Origin: Trichaptum fuscoviolaceum | Lineage: Eukaryota; Basidiomycota; Agaricomycetes; Hymenochaetales; Trichaptaceae | Direction: 5' to 3' | Assembly (NCBI GenBank): GCA_910574455.1 | Contig: CAJSYZ010000004.1 | Location: forward strand, 2,791,528 to 2,855,527 | Length of the DNA stretch: 64,000 nucleotides | Part shown: piece after piece, positions 53,136-63,500 of the stretch | Layout of the letters: every line of letters starts with the position of its first letter | How positions within the stretch are numbered: the stretch's first letter is position 1 | The notes under the pieces: model-generated | Databases searched by the model: none | Told to the model about the DNA's origin: nothing | The model's input: the letters and a program-made list of their open reading frames with translations, nothing else | Position numbers and translations under genes: made by a program

Positions 53136-55800
53136 TTATACTTCATTGTCCGGAAGTGCATTCATGCCTAGCTTGAATTCACTTCCAGCTAGAGAAAAAG
53201 AGGTCCCAAGCTCTTCCACCGTTTGCCATAGAGCGACACCATAAGTATAACCGTCGAGTACACTCTGATTATCCCTATCCCTCGCTTCGATGAGTCCGCA
53301 AGCTAAAATGGTACCAACTGCACGTCTGTGCTGATCAATGATTATGGCACCCGAATCCCCCGGTTCTGCGAACATAGCATTGTTCCTATGCCCGATATTC
53401 CCTAAACCAACCGAACCCGGTGGGATCTGTAAAGCAATATGCGTAGTCTGCTCAACGTGCCCAGGGGAAACCTGCATAGATCTGAGAACGGCAGCAACGT
53501 TGTTGACCTCGCCTAACGTATGGCCAGTTTTCCAGCCCCATTTGTACACAGTTCGCTTAAACCCCACAGCGACGAGATTGTCGATGAAAGTCCATCCATA
53601 ATCATAATCTGCGTCCAATTGGTGCTCCTGGACCCGGGGGAATATATTTTCTTCCGGAACATATCCCGCAATTCGGATTGGACTAAAGAAGTCCCTCCCT
53701 TTCCAGCCAAGCCTAGACAAGAGTGCTTCTCGTGGTACAGACTGAGCTGCCGACGATGGAGGAAGCCTATTAATGTCGATGACGTTATAGAAATTGTTCC
53801 AACTGAGACCTTCACCATCAGTAGAGGAAAATTCAAATGGGAGGCATTGGTCGTCCACCTCGATCAAGCACCAATCCGTAAGGTAGGGTCTCTTGGAGAT
53901 AGTCAAGTTACCCATTCTTCGAGAGGGAGCATTGGCCACTTTCCCAATACGATTATTAATCCACAAACATGGCGATGACGTCTTATCAAGCCAAGATTGC
54001 TCAATGAATCGACACTTGTTTACGATATCCGCGAAAGCTTGTTGTTCAGCAGACGGCGGAAGATCAGGTGCCAGTGACTGCCAGTGAGTAAACGCTGCCG
54101 CTTCTAACTCATCGTGAAGCGCGCCAATCATTGGCACATGGGCGGCTAGAGCCTCGCGAGAGAAGAGATAAATTGGGCAATTGTCGTTTGGGTCGCGCGG
54201 CTTATTTGTTGTATCTGCGTATGGATCGTAGTCTCCGAATTTCAAAGGAACGTTGCCATGGCGAGTACCGAGGATGAACACCTTGAACGTCGTGTTATCG
54301 AGCTTTTGTAGGATAAAGAGCGACCCCGTTGAGAAGCCACCCTCCAGATTGCCAAGGCAAGTTCCTGTGACCATGGAGAAAGACGGTGTCATACGACTGA
54401 TTGGCTTGTTGGCAGCTGCCACTGGCCTGCTTGGGGAATCCATCATGCGATCCCACAGGCGGAAATAATTATCGGCTCCCGCAGGTGCGGTGAACAGTTC
54501 CTCTGTTGGGTAGGCGTAGGGTTCTGCCCCGTGAGCGCTAGCGACAAGGGGCCTGGTGCTGTTACCGTCATTATGCTCAGTGACATCCCCCGCACCTCCA
54601 TTGTTCGTCGGAGCAGTGCGACGATCGGAACGTCTGGGAAGGTTGGTGAGTTCCGGATGAAAACTGAAGCCAGTGTGAACGGGAGCGGTATTGCCAACGC
54701 CAGTCTCAGCATGACCGCTAGCCAGAGTATTTGAGTCGCCGGTGCCAGTGCGCACAACAGGTGGAACACTGACAGAAGCTTTGCCCTGGCCTGAGGCGCT
54801 AATGATTTTTCGCTCCCTGAGCTCGACCTCAACGTCGAAGATGCGCATTTCAAAGAGGAACTCTTTAACGCGTTCCGCGATGCGGCACGCATCTTCAGTG
54901 CGAAGTGACGGGTCGTTGACTCCGATCAAAACAAAAACAGGGCACACCCGACTATCTCCGTAGGCAACACGGTTGGCTTCCAGACTGTTCCACCGCAAAT
55001 TCTCGGAATCGAGATACTTCATGATCTTCTTGAGCAGTTGCGGCCATACATTGGCAATCCGGTGATTTCCAACAATGCCCACATATTTACGTTCTTTGGT
55101 CGCCGTCCAATTGGGACCGGTTCGCCCGAGCAGGCGCGGTTTGCCAGGGAAGCCAAGGTAGTAACCTTTCTGCTCCTCTTCTGACACATGTGTTCGTCGT
55201 GGGAGATAAGCGTTAGGATTTTGCGCGAGAATCGTATTCACAACCGCTGAAGACAGGACGGACTTGGTTTGCTGTGACTTCAAGTCTGGTTGAAGGGATG
55301 CGAGAGGAATTGATAGTAGGAGGCTTCCCCCCTCCGAGTCTAAGGAACTCGTGACGGTGAATGACCCACGGGCAGGGCCACCGGCAATGATAAATCGTTC
55401 CCCCGAACCTTGTCCTTGCACAGGTTCGTCATCAGTAATCGCAGTTTCTGGGGCCTGTGAAACTGGTAACGGGTTAAGTACCAATCAGTTTCGCCAGTGT
55501 CAGTGAAGGGAAGGAAGGACTCACTTTCAGTCGGCATTGATGAAGAATGTCCTCCTGCAGCTTCTTCAACGTTAACCCCTAGGGCCTGCAAAACTAGAGA
55601 TGGGTGATGCAGTAATCAGTATTGCCAGTGTCAGTGAAGGAAGGCATAGGACGCACATTGCGCACTGAAAGGTGGCGTTGTATCTCCCAGTACATCTTCG
55701 TCTTGTACTATTGGGGTAGTCAGCAATCAGTATTGCCTGTGACAGAGATGGAGAACGCAGAACTCACATCCGCGTCGGTCATTGTTTGCTCTATTGCCAT
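53136..55800 (-). CDS. Predicted PA-clan (chymotrypsin-like) serine protease, about 780 aa
   Basis: The main exon 53136-55462 (minus) is 2327 nt. It follows exon 55525-55593 and, further upstream, tentative exons 55657-55707 and 55768-55800; introns are 62, 63 and 60 nt, GT-AG. Starting at ATG 55537 in the second-last exon gives 779 aa in a clean frame. Joining the first two exons leaves a phase problem, so the extreme N-terminus is uncertain. The C-terminal half shows a chymotrypsin-type triad in order: His in LGTRHGNV, Asp in LTDWCLIEVDD, Ser in EPGDSGAIIID. The N-terminal half (GYYLGFPGKPRLL, VGIVGNHRIANVWPQLL, VFVLIGVNDPSLR) is unassigned. No signal peptide, so a cytosolic role is likely. 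Protease activity is inferred from motifs. Confidence 0.75.
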
Positions 55801-57066
55801 AGTATTGACGTGGCAAGCCCGGAGAACGTAAGGCAAGTGCCATAGTAGAGATAATGTGTGTGGAAGGTAGAGGGTAGATGATCTTGGCAGTGGTCAAAAG
55901 AGATAGAGGGCACGGGGCTGTCTCTTCAAGTTATAAGTACCCTCAGGCTTCTCCAGTTTCCATCATTCACACGCCACTGGCACTGGCACTGGCCCGAGTC
56001 ACTCAGGCTGCACTGCCTGAGGTTGAAGTCGTATCTGCCAGTGATCTCCGAGGAGACGGAAAGCACGGTGTCCGTAATGGGCTGGCCTGACCTGACCTGA
56101 AGTCAAGGCTAATTTTGGTTCTAGCCTCATGAGCACTGCCAGTGGCAGCCTGAGGTTAGTACTAGCGTTTTTTTATGTCCTTTCCGCAGAGAGCGCCGGT
56201 TTGCGTAGTATCGCATAGTATCGCAATCTTCAGCTGGTTACGAGACTATTTTGGTTCGATCCCGACCTGCCAGTGACCCGGTCGGAGATCTGCCTAAGAT
56301 ACCTGACTTCAGCCTTGACCCACTCTGACCCATAGGTCAAGGTCAACATAGGTCGGGTTACAGGTCGACCTGGGCCGACTCTGTTCTGACCAAAAACCCT
56401 AAGTCTGACAGCTCGCCGAAAAGGTCCTTGCTCCAGAGTGAATTGGGCTACCAAGGGGGTGACACCACTGAGGAAGGCGCAGCCTCTGACGAGGAGGGCC
56501 TCCGCTGCACGTTACACAGATTTTTCATAGCGGGCGCGACCTCTTTTCCGGTGGCACGGCATTGGCTTCGCAATAATTCGGGTAACATTCTTGTCCGACG
56601 CAAGCAAGCAATTGGCAGCAGGAAATCTCAAGTAGCAGCGGATTATAAGCGGGCGCAACCACTTTAAGTTCGAAGATGATTCAAGAAGTTAAGACTCGGA
56701 GACGCGACACCGTGCCAGTGACTTCAAGTTCAAGAAGTTGAAGTTGAAGTTGTCACTCAGGCTGGCACTGCCAGCCTGCCAGTGAGTGCCAGTGGCGGCG
56801 GCGGCGGGCCGCCGGCCGGGGTGCTGGCACTGCAACTTGAATGCCGCCAGCCTGAGTGCATACTAGTAGTAGCAGTAGCAAGCCCTTGACCTACGGGTCA
56901 GGTCAGCGGTCGACTGGGTCAATGTGCGTCTGACCTCAGGTTGACTGTTTGAGGATAATAATCGAGTCACATTCAATCTCTTTCAAGCTACTGGCAATGC
57001 ATCCGAGTCGTATGACTCCGCAACTTGAACTTTCCGTGTCCCCTTCAAGTTTAACTTCCAACGTTG
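55801..57066. other. Low-complexity intergenic region
   Basis: No gene recognised. Dense in CACTGGCA/TGCCAGTG and GCCTGAG motifs (55970-56035, 56130-56155, 56750-56870), with blocks of alternating TGACC/GGTCA (56240-56400, 56885-56950) and a short GGC run at 56790-56815. It ends with copy 2 of the 63-bp repeat. Confidence 0.6.
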
Positions 57067-57067
57067 T
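57005..57067 (+). repeat. 63-bp dispersed repeat, copy 2, at the Gypsy insertion point
   Basis: Exact match to 52663-52725. Copy 1 continues TACGCATAC, whereas here TGTCACGAC follows, locating the Gypsy left boundary at 57067 if CGTTG (57062-57066) is the target duplication. Confidence 0.88.
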
Positions 57068-57943
57068 GTCACGACTACACTTTTACCTAACCTTTCCGAA
57101 CAGGTACTACGATGTCCGCTCATAGTTCGGCACTCCGACTCGTCTCCACCGAACGGACATCGTGGACAACGCGTGCACGCAGGGATATCAGACTAATATC
57201 CATCCCGTGCCAACATCCGCCATAGGCCGAACGCCGGACAATACAATTGGATATCCAATATCCAATACTGTCACTAACCTTTCGCACTAGACATCGGATC
57301 ATAGCCGGGCCGACCGCAAACGTATCACCACGTGCATTCCGCACTACATCCGACGTCATAGGGCCCCGCTACGTACCTGACCGGACCGCCGAAACGGACC
57401 CTTTCTATTCTTTCTATCCTGAACATGCCGCATACATGCGATTGCCTCCGTTGTAACCTTCGGCCTCGCATTTACTCCTTTCCCTTTTCATTCATGCCTT
57501 CAACCCGATCCGGACTACGATCGGACATGCGTTTTATCAACAATGTACAAACAGGTCTCAACTATAAAGTCGATACATGTATCGTAGTATAGCTTCGACT
57601 CAAATATCACAAGTCCTAGGGTATCAATACGATACTAGGCCGTTGAGCTCCACCAGACCTTCGTCCGACCTTATACTGCGCGACTCGCAGTCGGGATCGA
57701 CTTATCCCGGTTCTCTCTTCAGTTTCCGACTCTTACGTCGAACTGCGTTCGACTCTCTTCTCTATATCTATTAGGCTCCGTAGCCTTGTCCGTGAGTTCG
57801 TGTTAGCTTAACGAAGCTAACGTTTCTTCCTTTATTAGAGCCACCCCTTCGGTCGTCCGTCTTAACAGTCGGACTTCCGTTTCTCAAAGGTCTGAAGCCC
57901 GGTCTGACAGTATATTTGAGTCCTTCCCACACGGACAGGCTCG
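57067..57943 (+). repeat. Gypsy 5' LTR and leader
   Basis: The LTR right end cannot be fixed without the 3' LTR. A possible end is CGGTCTGACA (57900-57909) or an earlier CA. No convincing primer-binding site was recognised. Non-coding and rich in CGAC/GTCGG words. Confidence 0.6.
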
Positions 57944-60502
57944 ATGGCTGACGAACTGGAGGTTACGACTATAATCCCCACCAGCCACCACTCCTCCCAC
58001 TCTACACTCTCTCGACATTCGTCGCATTCTCATCACTCCGCCCGCTCTCTTCACTCTAACGGCGGGCAAGAAGTGATACTCCGCGCACTCTCCGCCCCCG
58101 CTCAGACGACACTACAGACTACTCCGCAGGAGCAAGTCGGTGGTCCGCCAGCTACACCACGGACGCCTAGACTCGAAAATCGTGCTCGATTTTTCGAAGA
58201 TATGCGCCCGGGTACCGATCCCAATGCTCAGGCACATTCTCCCTTCTTGCCTGCTCTCGGTAGTGAACATGTCACTCACCGAACTACTGACGAACAAGAG
58301 CGTCGGCGGACTGCGAACCTTGATGCCCTGCGCAATATGACTCCAGATCTGAGGCAATCCGAAACGCGCATACAATCGGTCTTTTCGCAACGACCTCAGT
58401 CCACTCCTACTAACCGTCCCTCCTCTGCCTCTCAAGTCCGACACCCTCGCATGTCGGTTAACATCCCCCAACTTCCCCAGATACCCGAAGTATCAGAGTC
58501 GTCTCGATCCATACAACAAGGCTCTGACACTTCAGTGATCGGCCACTCCGGGACCATCCAACCCCGACATCCAGGTCAACAGTCGTTCAACGCCCAGCCC
58601 ACAGTCGGACAATCGCAACAATACCCCGATCAGCGATACTACCCTTACGGTCCACCCCAGCCGACCGCACCAGGTCAACCCGACCCCGGTTCGTTTACTA
58701 ACCAACCTTCTTATCCACAGATCCAACAACCGCAGCAATACCAACAGTTCTCGCAGTCGTACCCATCGCAAGGTTCGACTCAGCAATACGCACAGTCGGG
58801 CCCTTCCCAGGACCAGGTTCAGCTGTTTTCGCAGTCATACCCCTATCAAGGACAGACTCAACCGTCCGACTTCCGCCCTACCACATCTATGCCGACTTCT
58901 TCGTCCCAGACATTGCCGGGTTATCGCACATATGATACCTCGCAACACCCACCAGGCTTCGTACCCTATGATAAGCTTCCTGCTGACCAGAGATATTACC
59001 CAGATCGCAAGAGTATCACACCCTTTGCACCCCAGCCTGGTTACGCTCCCCGACCCATGCCGCAGGCACCAATCGAGGATCAACACCATCCTCCTACAAC
59101 GACCGCTCACATCCGCCCCGTCTCGTCTCATCACTCCGACCTCGGCGACATTCAACTTCTGCAACCATCCCCGCAACGCTCTCTTCATGCGGTAACGAGT
59201 ACTCTGCCTATGTCCGAAAACGAACTCCGCAGTTCGTCTAGAGCCAGGCCCGCCACTCAACCGACAGCGGCACAGCAACCCTCGTCTATGAGAGATAACA
59301 CCGTAACCTACTCACAATCTTACCCCGCAGAACAACAGCACCAGTCGCATCACACAAACACTCCGTTCCACGACAATCATCAATCTCGACCCCAGTCCGC
59401 GTACTACGACGGACGTCCGACATTCGCCCAGACTGGCGGACCTCCGAACGGTCCTCCAGGCGGCCCACCCGACGGATCTCCGGACGGCGGACCCCCGAGG
59501 GGCCCAGTACCCTTCTTTCCACACCCACGTCCAGTACCACCACCACCACCACCCCAACAGGAACAGCAGTACGCACAACCGATCTATGTGACTGCACCCA
59601 CTCCACCCCGACGTCCCAGAGCGCCTCGTTATTCTCCACCAGAACCACTCGGTACTCCGAAAGGCAGGGACGGTCGGGAAGCGGTACGTCGTTTCATCAC
59701 TAGTCTTCTTCAAATTTTCTTCGTCGACCCCGAGGCGTTCCCAGACGATCGCACTCAAGTAGCCTACGCAGCGACCAACCTTCGTGAAGGTCCGCTGACG
59801 TGGTGGGGCGGGATCATATCCCAAGAGCCGGAGAATCCGATGCTGAGCAACTGGGCACTCTTTGTACAAGAGTTGAACCAATGCTTCGGTGATCCGCAAC
59901 TGCAGGCCTCCGCGCAAGATAAAGTGCTTAATGCATATATGCGCGATGACCAGACCATCCAACCCTATAATACCATTTTTGACAGCTACAGTTGGGATTC
60001 CGGCTTCAACGACACCGCCCTCGCCGCTCAGTATTACAAGGGCCTCGCACCACGCATCAAGAATCACCTTGCGATCGTTGGCCGACCACTCCAATACCGA
60101 CTACTTCGCGACAGCGCAATTGCCGCCGACCTTCGGTACTGGCAACGCGAATACGAAAAACGACAGGAGAATCGCTTCTATTCTCGTCGTACTAACCCAA
60201 CTACTCCCTCTTCTAGTACACCTACCCAACGACCCGCCGACAAACCAACCACCGACAACCGCAACAACACTGCAGAACGGGCTCGACGTATGCGAGAGAA
60301 TTTATGTCTCCGCTGCGGCAAACCGGGTCACGTCGCAAAGGATTGTCCGACCAAGGTCGCTATGGGCCGCATGACCATCCAGGTCGGCCCCGAACCAGAC
60401 GACACTTACGTCGACGAGGACATTACCACCGCTATCATTGACGACGATGGCGATGACGATCTCTCACCTGACCCCACCCCTGACGATCCGGAAAACTCCT
60501 GA
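57944..60502 (+). CDS. Gypsy Gag (852 aa) with long Gln/Pro/Ser-rich N-terminus
   Basis: ATG 57944 (MADELEV) to TGA 60500-60502. Residues about 1-560 are low-complexity (Ser/His, then Gln/Tyr/Pro, then PPGGPP runs). Residues about 570-760 look like a retrotransposon capsid (GREAVRRFITSLLQIFF, PLTWWGGIISQ, LNQCFGDP, YYKGLAPRIKNHL), followed by one zinc knuckle CLRCGKPGHVAKDC and an acidic tail. No frame break. The large disordered N-terminus is unusual for a Ty3-type Gag. Confidence 0.88.
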   Translation: MADELEVTTIIPTSHHSSHSTLSRHSSHSHHSARSLHSNGGQEVILRALSAPAQTTLQTTPQEQVGGPPATPRTPRLENRARFFEDMRPGTDPNAQAHSPFLPALGSEHVTHRTTDEQERRRTANLDALRNMTPDLRQSETRIQSVFSQRPQSTPTNRPSSASQVRHPRMSVNIPQLPQIPEVSESSRSIQQGSDTSVIGHSGTIQPRHPGQQSFNAQPTVGQSQQYPDQRYYPYGPPQPTAPGQPDPGSFTNQPSYPQIQQPQQYQQFSQSYPSQGSTQQYAQSGPSQDQVQLFSQSYPYQGQTQPSDFRPTTSMPTSSSQTLPGYRTYDTSQHPPGFVPYDKLPADQRYYPDRKSITPFAPQPGYAPRPMPQAPIEDQHHPPTTTAHIRPVSSHHSDLGDIQLLQPSPQRSLHAVTSTLPMSENELRSSSRARPATQPTAAQQPSSMRDNTVTYSQSYPAEQQHQSHHTNTPFHDNHQSRPQSAYYDGRPTFAQTGGPPNGPPGGPPDGSPDGGPPRGPVPFFPHPRPVPPPPPPQQEQQYAQPIYVTAPTPPRRPRAPRYSPPEPLGTPKGRDGREAVRRFITSLLQIFFVDPEAFPDDRTQVAYAATNLREGPLTWWGGIISQEPENPMLSNWALFVQELNQCFGDPQLQASAQDKVLNAYMRDDQTIQPYNTIFDSYSWDSGFNDTALAAQYYKGLAPRIKNHLAIVGRPLQYRLLRDSAIAADLRYWQREYEKRQENRFYSRRTNPTTPSSSTPTQRPADKPTTDNRNNTAERARRMRENLCLRCGKPGHVAKDCPTKVAMGRMTIQVGPEPDDTYVDEDITTAIIDDDGDDDLSPDPTPDDPENS

Positions 60503-63500
60503 TCGGTCCTGAGGATCTACTGCTACCGCACGACCGAGATCTACTCGACGGCAGTCCCGTTACCGAATTTTCTTATCTCCGCGCTTCTATTCCGACTAAC
60601 GCCTTTTACCTTAACCTTTCTATTCCGTCATTATCCGCAACTCCAATTACAGCACTAATTGACTCCGGCGCATCTGATAACTTCATCGACGCTTCTCTAT
60701 TCCCCGACAATTCCCCACTCGTCGACTCTCTGACCAGTCCCATACTCCTCCAACTCTTCGACAGCACCCCGACCTCCGCCGGTCCAATCACCCGCCGAAC
60801 GAAACTCGAGGTCGCATTACCGACTGGCGATCTCCAACAGATCGAATTCCTATTAACTACTCTACACCCTAACGCACAAATTGTTTTAGGTTTTCCATGG
60901 CTGGCCGACAATAATCCACGCATCGACTGGAAAAACCAACAACTCAAGCTTCCGGTACCCCGCTCACCCCGCATCCCTGTCGAGGACCAAGCCATCCTCG
61001 ATCATGTTCAAGGTCGCTCAACCGACACGAAAATCATCGATCCCACTCCAACCCCCGACATCAAACTCATCAACGCCGACGCCTTTACGCTACTCAAAAA
61101 CCAAGGCACCCCATGCTTTTGCGTTACACTCTCCGCAATCATGTCCGACAAACCTTCCGTCACTCCGCACATGTCTGCGGACGAGCGACGGACATTCGAA
61201 GAGATTGTTCCCCCTGAATACCATGACTATGCTGACGTCTTCTCGAAAGAAGAAGCTGATATTCTACCCCCTCATAGACCGTATGATCATGCTATCGATC
61301 TCGAGGAAGGAACCACCCCTCCGTTCGGACCGATCTACTCACTCTCCGAGGTCGAGCTCAAAGCCCTTCGCGAATACATCGACGACAACCTCCGCAAAGG
61401 GTTTATCCGACCCTCGAACTCCCCTGCCGGGGCTCCGATTCTCTTTGCCAAGAAAAAAGATGGCTCTCTACGCCTCTGCATTGATTATCGAGGTCTCAAT
61501 CGCATCACCCGCAAGAATCGTTATCCCTTACCCCTCATCAACGACCTCCTCGACCAACTCAAATCCGCCAAGGTCTTCACGAAAATCGACCTTCGTGCGG
61601 GCTATAACAATGTCCGAATTGCCGCGGGTCACGAATGGAAGACCGCGTTTCGGACAAGGTATGGTTCCTTCGAATACTTAGTTATGCCATTCGGTATGAC
61701 AAACTCCCCCGCTACTTTTCAACATTTCATGAACGATATATTTCGGGATATGACGGATCACTTCGTCATTATCTACTTGGACGATATTCTCATTTTTTCG
61801 TTTGACATTTCTAAACACCGGGAGCACGTCCGCCTGGTCCTTCAACGTCTTCGTGAGCATAATCTACACGCGAAGACAGAGAAGTGTTCTTTCCACACTG
61901 ACTCCGTTGAATATCTCGGTTTCATTGTCTCTACTAAGGGTGTCACTATGGACCCAGCTAAGACGAAAGTCATTGCAGCTTGGCCGATACCGAAGAACGT
62001 GAAGGAAGTCCAAGCCTTCCTCGGATTTGCGAACTTCTATCGCCGGTTCATTGATGAGTACTCTCGCATCGTCAAACCCCTTACCAATCTCACTAAAAAA
62101 GACACTCCGTTCAAATGGTCGGTCGATGCTCAAAACGCATTTGACCGACTCAAGGACGCCTTTTCATGTGCCCCTTTACTTGCTCATTTTGACCCCGAAG
62201 AACCTCTAGTCGTCGAGACCGACGCTTCAGATTTTGCCATCAGTGGCATACTCTCTCAAATTAAAGCGTCGGACAACGACCTTCACCCCCTTGCTTTCCA
62301 CTCCCGATCAATGACGTCCGCCGAACGGAACTACGACATTCACGACAAGGAACTACTTGCCATCGTCGACTGCTTCTACCACTGGCGCCAGTACCTCGAA
62401 GGTGCCCGCCATACCTCGCAGGTCTTTTCCGACCATGAAAACCTCAAACACTTCCGCACCAAACGCCTCCTCAATCGACGCCAGACACGGTGGTCCGAAC
62501 ACCTCGAACAATTCGACTTCAACATCAACCACCGATCCGGCAAGCTTGCTCGCAAACCGGACGTCATCACCCGCCGAAGCGACGTCTATCCGCACGGACT
62601 TGATCGTGACGGGTCCGAACCCCTACCGCACGCCATCCTCGGCCCACACCGCTTCCTCGCCAATGCCATCATCGACTCCTCCGTCATCGCAAACCAGATT
62701 GAGGCCGGCCTTGCAACTGACCCAGTCGCACAGGCTCACCTACAGGAGTCCGACCCCGAGAGCGGCAGTCCGACCCTGTTCTCAGTCGGTGATAATGGTC
62801 GGCTCCTCTACGACAAACTTCTCTATGTCCCTGACTACAATGATTTACGTCTACTAATCGTCCAAACTCACCATGATCATAGTCTAGCAGGCCACCCAGG
62901 CGTTCGCAAAACGATCCAACTTATCAAGCGTCGGTATAACTGGCCCCGCCTCGACAAATTCGTCACGGACTTCGTCAAATCATGCCCGGAATGCAAACGT
63001 GCTAAGGCAGTCCGACATAAACCATTCGGACCACTCCGCTTCCTTCCTATTGCCGACCGCCCATGGTCCTCCATTTCCATGGACTTCATTGAGGGCCTGC
63101 CGCTCAGTGATGGCTTCGACTCCATTCTCGTTATTGTCGACCGTCTCACAAAGATGGCCCTCTTCATTCCTACTCACAAAAACGTTACCACTCCACAGCT
63201 CGCCACCCTGTTCCTCCGCCATGTTTTCTCCAAACACGGAGTCCCGGAAGACATCGTATCCGACAGAGGCCGACACTTCGTCTCCCGGTTCTGGTCCTCA
63301 CTCTGCGACGCTCTCGGGATCAAGTCCAACTTATCCACCGCATACCACCCCGAAACCGATGGCCAAACTGAACGGATCAATCAGATCCTCGAACAGTACC
63401 TCCGCATCTACATCAACTATCAGCAGGACAACTGGATTCGATCTTCTGCCTCTAGCGGAATTTGCGTACAACAACACGACGCATTCCGCTACCTCTGTTT

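Noticed and set aside
56230..56660. Short frames in the TGACC/GGTCA block region
   Set aside because: Low-complexity sequence; no domain, no splice sites.
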